Assembly (NCBI GenBank): GCA_030248215.1
Contig: JASANG010003616.1
Span: 62,001 to 126,000 of the forward strand
DNA from: Enoplolaimus lenunculus
Lineage: Eukaryota > Nematoda > Enoplea > Enoplida > Thoracostomopsidae
Length of the DNA stretch: 64,000 nucleotides
Reading direction: 5' to 3'
The position numbers were made by a program, and so were the translations under genes. Below are positions 36,601-45,900 of the stretch, piece after piece. The notes beneath the pieces are model-generated. The model saw nothing but the letters and a program-made list of their open reading frames with translations, did not search any database and was not told the origin of the DNA. The first letter of the stretch is position 1. The number at the start of each line of letters is the position of its first letter.

Positions 36601-39600
36601 TTAGATTCTAGATTACATTATTTTGCTTAGGCTTATGCTTAGGCTTAGACTTAGGAACACATTTTTGCAACGCTTAGGCTTAGGCTTTTAGGAATACGCT
36701 TAATCTACTGTTACGCCCCTTAAAATAACATTGGCCGGCTTGTTTATACGTAAGCTTTTATTTAAGCCTGTCGGTTAAGTTATGTTAAATTAATAAATCC
36801 ATAGCAACTCATTGACCAGAAAATTTGGGTTATGACTGAATATGGGTATGTGTAGCGGTGGATTTTCTGAAAGGATTAATTAAGATTCTTGGATAGACAT
36901 AAAATCGAAAGAAAATTTGTTCATTAGGGATTACAGTATGTATTCATATATTACAGTGCCGGCGGAAGCTCCCGATCCCCTCCAATTGCGGGTTCCGACC
37001 TTTGAGGACCCCCATCTTGGCAAATTGATTTTTTTTCACAGACCACGAAGTAATAGAGCTGTGAAACATTTTATTGGAGCCACCTGCCTTGAACTTGTTT
37101 GTGGGGCGACTATTATAACGCCGGCAGTAAACAATTTGTCGAATCTGCGAATTCAGAAACGTTTGGAAACCCAACTGTTGCGGTTGTCGGAGTTGACATT
37201 TTTTAAATATTATATATACTTCAAAAACATTCATTCATTCAAATATTTCATTTCAAACAATTGTTTTTTTGCAGAAGCCAATTGAAGAAAAGTGTGGCAA
37301 AGCATCTGTTGATCTCCTGGGCATCGTTGCAGCGCCTTTTTTCCACGACGAAACGTTCCATAATTCCGATTGTGCGATAGTGGATACAAGCTTGCCTGAA
37401 ACTTTAGGTACGACATCCTATTTGCATCGGATGGGTTTCCGAAATTTTACTCAAGTCGCCGACTTAAGTAAATACTTAAATTTTTGAGCAAAAACAAATA
37501 AACGCCAAATGTCAGCCATTGTTATGGCAAGAAAGTAAAGTATGTGTTTGCTTAAGTTATATATACTTAAGTATTTACTTAAGTCGCCGACTTAAGTAAA
37601 TACTTAAATTTTCGAGCAAAAACAAATAAACGCCAAATGTCAGCAATTGTTATGACAAGAAAGTAAAGTATGTGTTTGCTTAAGTTATACTTAAGTATTT
37701 ACTACTTAAGTCGCCGACTTAAGTAAATACTTAAATTTTCGAGCAAAAACAAATAAACGCCAAATGTCAGCCATTGTCATAACAAGAAAGTTGTAGTTTT
37801 TATTGAGTACGAACCAATGGACTACAATTTCAATTTGACCAAGGTAAGTATGCCTGAATGGTAAATTTGTCATCTATCAAATTTAGTCACCGATTTAAGT
37901 GTTTACTTAAGTACGCTCGTAAAAACGACAAAATGGTTAAGTAATTACTTAACACGTACTTAAGTACTATGTCGTGCTTAAGTAGGGTTTTGGAAACCCA
38001 GCCATAGAGCGTTAGTATTTTAAAGTTTCAATTTTAACTAAACTATGCATTATGTCGCTGTAAGTTTTATGGGGTTTAACAATCTATTCTTGATATCACT
38101 TATATAGCTTCAGGGACGCCACCAAAATAGGTTTTGTATGAAAACTTCTAATTTAGCACATTTAAATTCGGAAAAATATTCAGGTGCCGGTTCGATCATG
38201 CTTCTATATTTGTTTGCCTGTCCAATCAAATACTTAGATTTGTGATTCTTGAAAGTAGACTTGCGTTCGGGTCCGGGTATTCCGGTTCTTCTGGGTGTTG
38301 TTGCCGAAAGTTCCAGGTCCAGGTTTTCGTTTCAAGTAATTCCAGGCCCGGGTTTGGGTTTTCACAACTAATCGTTCCGGGTCCGTGTCTGGGTCCGGGT
38401 TTTGCAAAACTATCCGGACAAAATACCCGGAATAAAATTAGCTTTTTGATTTTAACATCACCCGCGTACATTGTGACTAATAAATGTATCGTACCTAAAT
38501 CAGTTAATGAATTTATCAGATAGATGCACAACTAATGCTAACTGCGGGAAATACATTACAAACAACCACTCCCAACATGTCTCTTAAGACAACTATCGTA
38601 TGTCGTATGTAAAAGCAAACTGCAGAAAGAAAATTTGGTCAACACGCTTCGCCTTTGACTAAAGAAATAATCAACGTATATATCTTTGGGCTACGATTAC
38701 GAAATACGTAATTAGGAATGGTTGGAATTGTAGGGATGCAAAGACATGGCATGTCTCGTTTGAAGTTATTCAACTTTTATAAAAAAATGGGCTCTAGCCT
38801 AATAGCTTCACGAAGCACATAAGTCAACAGACTTAAATCCAGGTCCGGGTTTACATTCTTAAAAATTCCGGGTCCGTGTCCGTGTTTTTCTTCCAGAAAA
38901 TCCAAGTCCGGGGTTTTCTTCCAGAAAAATCCAGGTCCGGGTTTTTCTTCCAGAAAAATCCAGGTCCGGGTTTTTCTTCCAGAAAAATCCAGGTCCGGGG
39001 TTTTTTGTTCAAGAAAAATCCAGGTCCGGGTTTTTCTTCCAGAAAAATCCAGGTCCGGGTTTTTTTGTTCCAGAAAAATCCAGGTCCGGGTATTTTTTGT
39101 TCCAGAAAAATCCAGGTCCGGGTTTTTCTTCCAGAAAAATCCAGGTCCGGGTTTTGTTCCAGAAAAATCCAGGTCCGGGTTTTTCTTCCAGAAAAATCCA
39201 GGTCCGGGTTTTTGCTCCAGAAAAATCCAGGTCCGGGTTTTTCTTCCAGAAAAATCCAGGTCCTGGTTTTTCTTCCAGAAAAATCCATGTCCGGGTTTTT
39301 CTTCCAGAAAAATCCAGGTCCGGGTTTTTCTTCCAGAAAAATCCAGGTCCGGGTTTTTCTTTCAGAAAAGTCCAGGTCCGGGTTTCTCTTCCAGAAAAAT
39401 CCAGGTCCGGGTTTTTCTTCCAGAAAAATCCAGGTCCGGGTTTTTTGTTCCAGAAAAGTTCAGGTCCGGGTTTTTTTGTTCCAGAAAAATCCAGGTCCGG
39501 GTTTTTTTGTTCCAGAAAAATCCAGGTCCGGGTTTTTTTGTTCCAGAAAATTCCAGGTCAGGGTCCGGGTATTTATTCTTAAATGTTTCAAAAAGTGGAC

Positions 39601-39840
39601 TGAAATACCATTTATGTAAATAATTCCAAATAAAATAACCTAATTTTTTTAGATTCTACATCGAGTATAGAGCCTGAAAATTTGGACAGTTCTGAGTTGG
39701 ACGGCACAGGCGAGTCGAAATCTGCATCAACAGACCAAACGGGTTCAAATTTGGCAGCTTTGGTTTCAAAAATGTCGATACCAATAACATTGATACTGGC
39801 TTTAGTAATATTGGGCCCTGTTCGAGAAATACTGCATTGA
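24650..39840 (+). CDS. Cysteine-rich secreted/GPI-anchored surface protein, 12 exons, 674 aa
   Basis: Exons: 24650-24719, 25520-25728, 26803-26995, 28519-28649, 30245-30484, 30855-31044, 32301-32428, 32818-32926, 33886-34083, 34770-35005, 37275-37407, 39653-39840 (TGA). Lengths sum to 2025 nt and every junction phase agrees. Residues 1-26 are a signal peptide. The ectodomain has recurring units of roughly C-x2-L/F-x2-Y-x2-C-x7-9-C, for example [22 protein letters not shown] and [13 protein letters not shown], several ending at a phase-0 intron followed by V-x2-Y. This recalls nematode DUF19-type secreted domains, but the family assignment is tentative. The C-terminus is a Ser/Asp/Glu-rich linker, then a 15-residue hydrophobic stretch (653-667) and a short polar end, which fits a GPI signal or a short TM. 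Introns are packed with MITEs. An AATAAA lies 22 bp after the stop. Confidence 0.75.
24914..25165 (-). CDS. Unidentified minus-strand open frame in intron 1 of the cysteine-rich gene
   Basis: About 80 codons with ordinary amino-acid use ([19 protein letters not shown], then [15 protein letters not shown]) and a CGCC motif near the C-terminus. It is antisense to the host gene's intron 1 and abuts decayed TTAGGC-element sequence on its upstream side. It could be an exon of a nested gene, a pseudogene or a mobile-element coding fragment. No family is recognised. Confidence 0.3.
   Translation of the reverse strand, partial: VDVISDYEISQSTGYQDDETRNHRVDISLTHPDQSKMDSIKASGLTWITKEIIKHSKISSSIPSCSRKFWCGCCGTPIHDVRI
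25243..25421. mobile_element. CCGTAGCCA inverted-repeat element (K family)
   Basis: CAGGTCCGTAGCCAGCTAC at the left, CTTGGCTACGGGTC at the right (end motif duplicated). It splits a decayed TTAGGC-type sequence (25185-25242 and 25422-25470). In intron 1 of the cysteine-rich gene. Confidence 0.5.
25909..26369. mobile_element. Element with CAGG(A/G)TGCAACCGGAATT inverted ends
   Basis: CAGGATGCAACCGGAATTCC at the left is the inverse of ATAATTCCGGTTGCACCCTG at the right. The interior has many CCGG..TTCCGG motifs. In intron 2 of the cysteine-rich gene. Confidence 0.55.
27032..27242. mobile_element. TTGGCTGGGTTTC MITE (M family)
   Basis: TTGGTTAGGTTTCTGAAACC at the left, AGATTTCAGAAACCCAGCCA at the right, ACTTAAGTA palindromes inside. 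It begins 36 bp after exon 3 of the cysteine-rich gene. Confidence 0.6.
27733..28121. mobile_element. hAT-type MITE, perfect 8-bp duplication
   Basis: CAGTGGCGGATCCAGG at the left and ATGGATCCGCCACTG at the right, flanked by exact GTCCAAAT (27725-27732 and 28122-28129). Inside, 27790-28005 is the inverse of the 21650-21830 part of the TA-flanked element. Confidence 0.8.
28655..28870. repeat. 39-bp minisatellite in intron 4, each unit with an acceptor-like site
   Basis: About five and a half near-perfect copies of a 39-bp unit containing TTGGCTATTTGTTTCAGG, beginning about 6 bp after the exon-4 donor at 28650. Because 39 is divisible by three, the frame is open with a 13-residue period ([13 protein letters not shown]). 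It is intronic, not a gene. Confidence 0.85.
28976..29169. mobile_element. CAGGGCCGGAGCAG MITE (hAT-type ends)
   Basis: CAGGGCCGGAGCAGCC at the left, TACTCCAGCACTG at the right, about 200 bp. It contains the shared GCTCGCTTCGCTCGCGAG palindrome. The duplication is not clear here. Confidence 0.6.
29182..29330 (+). mobile_element. TTAGGC-type element, family A/C hybrid, short array
   Basis: GACCAATGTATAGAACACG at the left (C-like), CACGTTCCGTCGCTGATC..CATTGGCC at the right (A-like), with diverged CCTA units. Confidence 0.6.
30056..30240. repeat. Dispersed repeat ending at an exon acceptor (R family)
   Basis: Shares GAGTATTCCAAGCAGCAT, AACAATCACTTTTTGTG and AATGCTGGAAAGTTGC with 50168-50405 and 50503-50640. 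Here it ends about 4 bp before exon 5 of the cysteine-rich gene, so it makes up the 3' end of intron 4. Confidence 0.6.
31535..31815. mobile_element. GCAGCTGCAAG inverted-repeat element (F family)
   Basis: GCCCTATTGGCGCGTGCAAG at the left, TTGCACGTGTGAATAGGGC at the right, TGCAGCTGCAA motifs inside. In intron 6 of the cysteine-rich gene. Confidence 0.6.
31984..32132 (+). mobile_element. TTAGGC-type family A element, left end missing
   Basis: CCTAAG units, AAAAAATTAGTTTACAGC and the right end AAACGTTCCGCCCCTGATC..ATGGGTCC. The left TIR is absent. Confidence 0.6.
32981..33158 (+). mobile_element. TTAGGC-array MITE, family B, perfect 8-bp duplication
   Basis: GGCCAATGTCACTTTAAGG at the left, CTCAAAGTAACATGGGCC at the right, flanked by exact GTTAATGA (32973-32980 and 33159-33166). 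It begins about 54 bp after exon 8 of the cysteine-rich gene. Confidence 0.85.
33268..33434. mobile_element. CCGTAGCCA inverted-repeat element (K family)
   Basis: GGGCCCGTAGCTAAGGGG at the left, AACTGGCTACGAGCCTG at the right. The middle (ACCTTGCTTGTAACGCATTG) matches 25243-25421 and 11230-11350. In intron 8. Confidence 0.5.
34197..34431. mobile_element. CACTGTAAA palindromic MITE (P1)
   Basis: CTGTAAATTTCAGTGAGTTG at the left, AACTCACTGGAATTTACAGTG at the right. In intron 9 of the cysteine-rich gene. Confidence 0.65.
35043..35788 (+). mobile_element. TTAGGC-array MITE, family C, largest array in the window
   Basis: GGCCAATGTATAGAACACGG at 35046, right end CGATCCGGCCTTGTTCTATA..ATGGTCC. Flanks GAAGCATC and GAAGTATC match at 7 of 8. 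The roughly 640-bp array repeats higher-order units of about 48-60 bp (GTAAAGATGAGCCTATTTC plus CCTAAG runs) about 11 times. It begins 37 bp after the exon-10 donor. Confidence 0.85.
36070..36430. mobile_element. AGTTTAAGTT-rich inverted-repeat element (G family)
   Basis: Inverted arms rich in TTTAAGTTAA/TTAACTTAAA with AATCCAGC and GCTGGATTAGC motifs. A related copy lies at 44285-44590. In intron 10. Confidence 0.45.
36547..36736 (-). mobile_element. TTAGGC-array MITE, family B
   Basis: GGCCCATGGTACAAGGGGCG at the left, CCCCTTAAAATAACATTGGCC at the right. Flanks GGCTTGCT and GGCTTGTT match at 7 of 8. Confidence 0.8.
36952..37135. mobile_element. Short element with TGCCGGCG inverted ends
   Basis: ACAGTGCCGGCGGAAGC at the left and ATAACGCCGGCAGTAA at the right. 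Open on both strands by chance. In intron 10. Confidence 0.35.
37427..38006. mobile_element. TTGGCTGGGTTTC MITE (M family) with internal triplication
   Basis: GATGGGTTTCCGAAATTTTAC at the left, GTTTTGGAAACCCAGCCA at the right. From about 37452 to 37795 a unit of roughly 125 bp (TAAGTCGCCGACTTAAGTAA, CAAATAAACGCCAAATGTCA) occurs almost identically three times. Confidence 0.65.
38270..38410. repeat. Degenerate CCGGGT repeat, precursor-like to the 38.9-kb minisatellite
   Basis: Irregular copies of TCCAGGTCC and GGTCCGGGT share the core of the 38,876-39,570 array but lack its regular spacing. Confidence 0.5.
38865..39572. repeat. 27-31-bp minisatellite (CCAGGTCCGGGTTTTTC)
   Basis: About 24 copies of TTCCAGAAAAATCCAGG followed by TCCGGG and a T-run, with unit length varying through the T-run. 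It is the distal part of intron 11 and ends about 80 bp before the last exon of the cysteine-rich gene. The long frames on both strands are repeat artefacts. Confidence 0.9.
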
Positions 39841-39861
39841 TAATAGTTTTTATATATTTAC

Positions 39862-39867
39862 AATAAA
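39862..39867 (+). terminator. AATAAA polyadenylation signal of the cysteine-rich gene
   Basis: A canonical AATAAA hexamer lies 22 nt after the TGA stop at 39838-39840, in an AT-rich context. It supports 39653-39840 as the terminal exon. Confidence 0.6.
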
Positions 39868-39901
39868 AACAATTTCACAACGCCAGCGGCGACATTACAA
39901 A

Positions 39902-40111
39902 CCACTAGCGGATCCGGGTTGTAAGGGGGGCGGGAGGTGGTGGCGTACGCCCCATTTCGTCAGAAAATGTTTTGTGATAATATGGCATGATCCCACCTTA
40001 AAGTTTTCCCATAAGGAAATTGGCACATCTATAGCATGCAGTTAAAATAAAATTGCGTTTCGTAACTTTTACCACCCACTTTTCTCGTCAGAAATTTCTG
40101 GATCCGCTTCT
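39902..40111. repeat. Family-E element with GCGGATCC ends
   Basis: CTAGCGGATCCGGGTTG at the left, TTCTGGATCCGCTTCTGG at the right, with TTTTGTGATAATATGGCA units inside. It starts about 35 bp after the gene's AATAAA. Confidence 0.55.
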
Positions 40112-40396
40112 GGTTGAAAACGCATATTCTTTCTGCAGAAGCTTTGAACGAACACAACCTGTTACTTGCAGTAATTGGGGCAAAATGTTGCTCATTGAAA
40201 TTATACGAACACTTTCTAAAGCTGGAATCTGTAGCAATGAAACAAGTAATTCAACAATAAGGGGAACAGTCAAATTGACTCTTTTTGAAAATTTGATAAT
40301 TTTATAATGAATATGTTTAGTAGGAAACCGAAGTCGTTGCTAAAATTCAAAAAAATATATCTATGGTACCTTTTAATAATTAAGTTAAACCTAACC

Positions 40397-40593
40397 CAGT
40401 GCCGGAGCAGGCAGGGGCGAGAGCTACCCCCAAAATTCCAGGGTGGGGGCACCCAAACTCGCGAGCAAATCGAGCAAGAAGCCAGACGCATTTTAAAACT
40501 TAAGCGGTTTTTGTATCAACCGGTTAGGGTGGGGGCTGCTTTAGGGGTGGGGGCCCCTAAATGGGGAGTATGGGGGAGGCTGCTCCGGCCTTG
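40397..40593. mobile_element. CAGTGCCGGAGCAG MITE with 8-bp duplication
   Basis: CAGTGCCGGAGCAGGC at the left, GGCTGCTCCGGCCTTG at the right. Flanks ACCTAACC and ACCTAACA match at 7 of 8. Same family as 28976 and 43562. Confidence 0.7.
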
Positions 40594-40930
40594 ACCTAAC
40601 ATTCAAACAGGACCTTTTTGAATTTGGAGTCGTTTACCATTTCGGCTCGAATGGAAGGTTGACACTCAAGTATATATGAGTTGTCGTGTATGTTGTGCAA
40701 TTTGCACATACTGTGTGCATGCACGTCGCAATTGTTAAAAATTTCGCGTTGTGCAATTTGCATACACAGTTTTCAATGACTCCGAGTAACTCAGAGTTAT
40801 AAGGTTACAAGTTCGCAATTATGGACCAGGACGTTTGTGACGTCCAGTCTCGGGCAGGTTTCATCTTATGGATGCGCTGGGCAAGTTATACGAAACTAAA
40901 ACGACAGTTTGCCGAAAATATACTCAGTTT

Positions 40931-41181
40931 GGCCAATCTAAAGAACAGGGGCGGAACAGTCTTATAAACTTATTTCTAAGCCTATGCTTAAGCATAACGC
41001 TAAGCCTAAGCGTAAGAATGAGTTTATTCCTAAGCCTAAGCCTAAGCGTAAGAATGAGTTTATTCCTAAGCCTAAGCCTAAAACTAAACCTAAGCCAAGC
41101 AAAAAAAATTAGTCTAAAGGTTAAGCTTATTCTATTCTAGTTCCACAGAAAACCGTTCCGCCCCTGATCTTTACATGGGCC
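40931..41181 (+). mobile_element. TTAGGC-array MITE, family A
   Basis: GGCCAATCTAAAGAACAGGG at the left, CGCCCCTGATCTTTACATGG..CC at the right. Two GCGTAAGAATGAGTTTATT units lie in the array. Intergenic. Confidence 0.8.
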
Positions 41182-41451
41182 CGCTATTTAGTAATCAGGA
41201 AGTTAGTTTAATACGTGCCCTGTCTATTACAATAGTAGATCTATATATGAGGCACCATAGTATATATCTGATCTCGTTCCAGACAGAAATAAACAACATT
41301 TGTCAGAACAATTAAAGCCAGTAAATTTTATATTTTATTTGTGAAAAATTTAAATTCCAATTTGAATTGAATTATGTATTTTGATTTAAGAGTTTATGGT
41401 TAATTTTCGAACAGTCGCCGAGCAGCTTCAACTATGTTGCAACCGTTTGTG

Positions 41452-41662
41452 CACTGCAAAAAATGGTAAGTCAAATTGAGTCTCTCCGAAATAGGCTTTT
41501 TAGGACTACACCAAACGGAGTCAATTTTGACTACGCAAAAGTTAAACGTTCGACTCAGTGAATTGAATTTGGCTCTGGCGGAGTCGAATTTTGACTCAAT
41601 TTGTGTAGTTCCGAAAAGCCTATTTCGGAGAGAGTCAATTTGATTCACAATTTTCTGCAGTG
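41452..41662. mobile_element. GAGTCAAATT fold-back MITE (P2)
   Basis: CACTGCAAAAAATGGTAAG at the left, TTCACAATTTTCTGCAGTG at the right. Arms are about 100 bp. Confidence 0.65.
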
Positions 41663-41806
41663 TATGGAGCGATATTGTGCTCGTTTTAAAGGCTGTACTG
41701 ATATTTTCTTGCGTTTCTATTAACATAGCTTATCATGAAATTTCATAACCTATCAATATGAATAATCTACCAAAACACTACACTTCAAAGTTTGGCTGGA
41801 CAATTG

Positions 41807-41994
41807 GGCCCATGTTAAGATCAGGGGCGGAACGTTTTTTGTGAGACTGCAATAGAGTAAGCTTAAGCTTTACACTAATTTTTTTGCTCGACTTAGTTTA
41901 GGCTTACGTTTAGTAATATACTCTTTCTTACGCTTAGGCTTAGGCTTAGGATTATGCTTATAAATGCTGTTCCGTCCCTGTTCTTTACATTGAC
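41807..41994 (-). mobile_element. TTAGGC-array MITE, family A
   Basis: GGGCCCATGTTAAGATCAGG at the left, CCCTGTTCTTTACATTGACC at the right. Flanks GACAATTG and GACGTTTG match at 6 of 8. Confidence 0.75.
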
Positions 41995-42271
41995 CGACGT
42001 TTGAAAAAACTCGAATCAACCGGAAGCGGGTTTCTGTTATTATGAAATAACCAAAAAAACGAAAAAAATTGGAAATCATGTGCTCGTAGTAATGTCACAT
42101 GCCAAAACAACTGTATTAGAATTACAACAAGCATCAACATTTGATAACAAACGATGATAGCATAGTTTACTGCGAACGGTTTTCTTTTTAAAATCAGGCA
42201 AATAGGGTCAGTAACTGATAATAATACGTAGTACGGCGAGTAAAAATTTCTACAGTAAGAGCAAAAATTAC

Positions 42272-42355
42272 ATGACCAATGTACAAGACAGAGCCATCGC
42301 AACAGTAATTGCAGTCCCGCAGAAAAACGTTCCGCTTCTGATCTTAACATTAGCC
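42272..42355 (+). mobile_element. Family A deletion derivative without the TTAGGC array
   Basis: GACCAATGTACAAGACAGAG joins directly to ATTGCAGTCCCGCAG, then AACGTTCCGCTTCTGATC..TTAGCC. It keeps both ends but lacks the array. Confidence 0.55.
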
Positions 42356-42519
42356 AAATTTTATATTTTATGTATACTGTAGGTGGGTGCTGAAAATACA
42401 ATACTGAATGGTTGATTGGGAAGTAAATTTTCTATTAAAAATTCAATGCCACACCAATACACTTTATTTATTGCTTATGCAAAATATTATCTAAAATCGT
42501 CTTACAATTGATATAATTT

Positions 42520-42838
42520 AAAGCCCTATTCACACATGGAAGTTTTTGCACGAAAAACATGCACTTGCAAGTTGTATGTGTAAGTTCGGTCAAAAAGCAG
42601 CGTTGAAGTTCTTGCAGCTGCAAATTATTCACACGAATTCATGCCATTGAATTTAATTCGCACCTGTGAACGCAATTGCAAGTCGCTTGAATTTCTTGCA
42701 CATGCAATTTGATTGGTCAATCGGAATCTTCCTTTAAAAATACGGCCCAAAAATACTTTTACTGCAGCAGCTATTTCGCCCAAGTTGCAGATGCAAGTTC
42801 TCGCTGCAAAAACTGGCACGTGTGAATGGGGCTTAAAA
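42520..42838. mobile_element. GCAGCTGCAAG inverted-repeat element (F family)
   Basis: AAAGCCCTATTCACACATGG at the left, GCACGTGTGAATGGGGCTT at the right. It ends about 80 bp upstream of the MANSC-like gene's ATG, so it may overlap the promoter. Confidence 0.65.
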
Positions 42839-42917
42839 CTTTTGCTCACAAATTAAATTTTCTCGTTATTCTTGCGCCTTTGGTTTTGAGGTTAATAAAT
42901 TTTTGGAAATTAAAAAC

Positions 42918-45900
42918 ATGATTTGGAAACGTATTTTGGTAACATATATAATCACTGCATACTCATATGCAGTTGATGCTTTATTCAATGCTGACGAACA
43001 GACAAATCTTGATTGTAGACTTTACGACGTCAAAATTGGTTATACTTTGTGGCCTGCGGCCTATGGTCAAACTAAAATTACGCTGCTTGACAAGTCCGGT
43101 AGTTGGACACCGCTTCAAGCATGCATGGAACAATGCTGTCGTAATGGTTAGTTTACAGGTTCACAACATGCATAACAATGTAAAGAATAAAGGCGAAACA
43201 GTATTATACTGGGTCATCCACGTTATACTGTCTACGCTACTGTAAGAAATTGTCCACCCACTTATTTGCAAGGGCGGTAGTCTGTTTTTGCGGAAGCCCC
43301 TTCGGAGAGAGTAGGGACAATGTGGACACTGTTTGGACACAGTGATTAATAAACCTAAGCTTAAGCGTGAAAGCCAAAGCCAAGCAAAAAATAGTAAAAA
43401 CGTTCCACCCCCGATTTTTACATGGGCCCAAGATGGTTAAAATTTAAAACTTATGCAGTTAATCAAATGGAACAGGGAAACTTTATTGCAAACATTTTAT
43501 ATATTTTCTACACCATATACGAAAATATAATCTTTACATATATTAAAAAGAATATGACCTTCAGGGCCGGAGCAGCCACCCTCATACCTCCCGCCCACTT
43601 GTGGGTGTTCCACCCCTAAAACACACCCCACCATAATTGGTTGAACCAAAAACCGCCGAAATTTTAAAATACGTCTGGCTTTTCGCTCGATACGCTCGCG
43701 AGTTTGGAGGCCCATATCCTGAAGTTTGGGAGCAGACCCCACCCATGTCTTCTCCGGCACTGATGACCTTTATACTTTTAGAGAATTTCTGGCGGTTTGT
43801 AAAGTCAGCTGTGGCAGATCTGCCGGGCAGGAGATGTATCCTGCTCTTGTAGTCCCGTACTAAAGTCGCGAAATGTTTTTTACGATATGCTGATTGTCCA
43901 TTTTACTGATCTTTTATTAATAACATTCTGTATATATATTAGGTGAAAATTTTTATGCGAGAATTTTTTGGTTGGACAGCACATATGTGATACAATATTC
44001 CGGCCCTGTTACTTTTAGGGGTCTCCAAGTTTCTGGTAAGAGTAGGTTTAGGTTCTAGATTACATTTTTTGCTTAGGCTTAGGCTTATAGGCTTCGGCTT
44101 ACGAACACATTTTTGTAACGCTTGGGTTTTAAGCGTAGGCTTAAAAATACGCTAAATCTACTGTTTACGCCCCTAAGAGTAACGTCGGCCCAAAATTATG
44201 ATGGACCTTTTTGAGTATATTCATGCCATAAAATTAATCCAAAATAGTTTATCATAGACACGCGAAACTTGTGGCATACTGAATGTAAGTACTCTCTAAA
44301 AGCTTAAACTAACTTGATTTAAAGCTTAAGCTAATCCAGTACTGTTAAACGCCTTTCTAGAATAACCGAACTAACCGGTAGGTTTTACGCTTAAACGCAT
44401 TCAACATCGTATATATTTTTAGTTTAAGGTAAACTTAATGACCTCTAAGATACACATAATTTCTGTCTGTACTTGTTACTTGAACCAAAAATAAATTTCA
44501 CTTTAACTCGTGTTAAACTTAAAAATATGTTAGTCTAAGTTACTTTGTCTGGACGATTGCCATTTTGTGGGGTTAGTTTAAGAGCGTTACAAGATACGAC
44601 CCAAGTAAACATTAGGGGCGGAACGTTTTTCTGTGGGACTGAAATAGAGTATTAAACGTAACCTTTATGCAATTTGTTTGCTTGGCTTATGCTTAGGTTT
44701 AGGCTTAGGCTTGCGAATATGCTCATTCTTATGCTTAGGCTTAGGCTTAGGCATAGGCTTAGGAATATGCTTACGCTTAGGCTTAGGCTTAGGATTAGGA
44801 TTAAGAATATGCTTACTACTGCTCCGCCCCTGTTCTTTACATTGGTAGATTTTCTTGTAGGCGGGCAACATTTTGATTTAAATAATTTGATTCTCAACAA
44901 TAAAGTCGAGTTTATGAAATTTCCAGAGCGGTGCAACGTTTTTACGTACACAAGAAACTTTTCAACAACCAGCAATTGTGAGTTGCACGAACTGGCGACG
45001 GACGGCGCAGCGGAACGCGGATCAATCCCGAACCTTTTAATGGCACCAGAGTTTTCGGTTTATTTCGTTCATCATAATCGCAAGCAAAATGCAGGTAAAC
45101 GCAATTTGCACTAAACTCAATTAGCCTAAATGGTTAGAAATTATGATCAATGTAACGTACAGGGGCGGAACAGTATTATAAGCATATTCCTGCAAGTCTA
45201 ATCGTAAGCCTAAGCGTAAGAACGAGAATATTCCTAAACCTAATCCTAAGCCTAAGCGTAGCAATGAGTTTATTCCTAAGCCTAAGCCTAGCGTAAGAGC
45301 GAGAATATTCCTAAGCCGAAGCCTAAACCTAAGCGTAGCAATGAGTTTATTCCTAAGCCTAAGCCTAGCGTAAGAGTGAGAATATTCCTAAGCCGAAGCC
45401 TCAACCTAAGCGTAGCAATGAGTTTATTCCTAAGCCTAAGCCTAAGCCAAGCAAAAAAATTAGTCTAAAGCTTTAAGCTTACTCTATTGCAGTCCCACAG
45501 AAAAACTTTCCGCCCCTGATCTTTACACGAGCCGAAAATCATCAAGGCACTCAACTGTATAACACAAATACACGCAAGGTGTACAGAAGTCAACTCAATC
45601 CTTCCATGCTGATTGGTTCTGTACATCTTCACCTGCATTTACGTTTTTGAGCTGATAATAGCTTTTGTAATAGGGTTACCTATGCCTAACACCTTCACCT
45701 TAAGCCTTTTGATATAAGCGTAAGTCTGACCCTTGACTTCGCTGTGGGGGGCCCATCCTGCTTAGCGTCCGCTGAACCTGCAGAAGCTCAGAAGCAGCTA
45801 TAGCGTATGAGAATTCTATTAAAGACAATTCTTCAATGCGGGAAGTAAAGTTTTTCTTTGTGAGAAAATAGAAACAATGCCCATTTTCCCACTGGCACGT

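Noticed and set aside
38851-39619. Open frames of 145 to 247 codons on both strands
   Set aside because: Translation of the CCGGGT minisatellite; no start context, splice sites or non-repetitive sequence.
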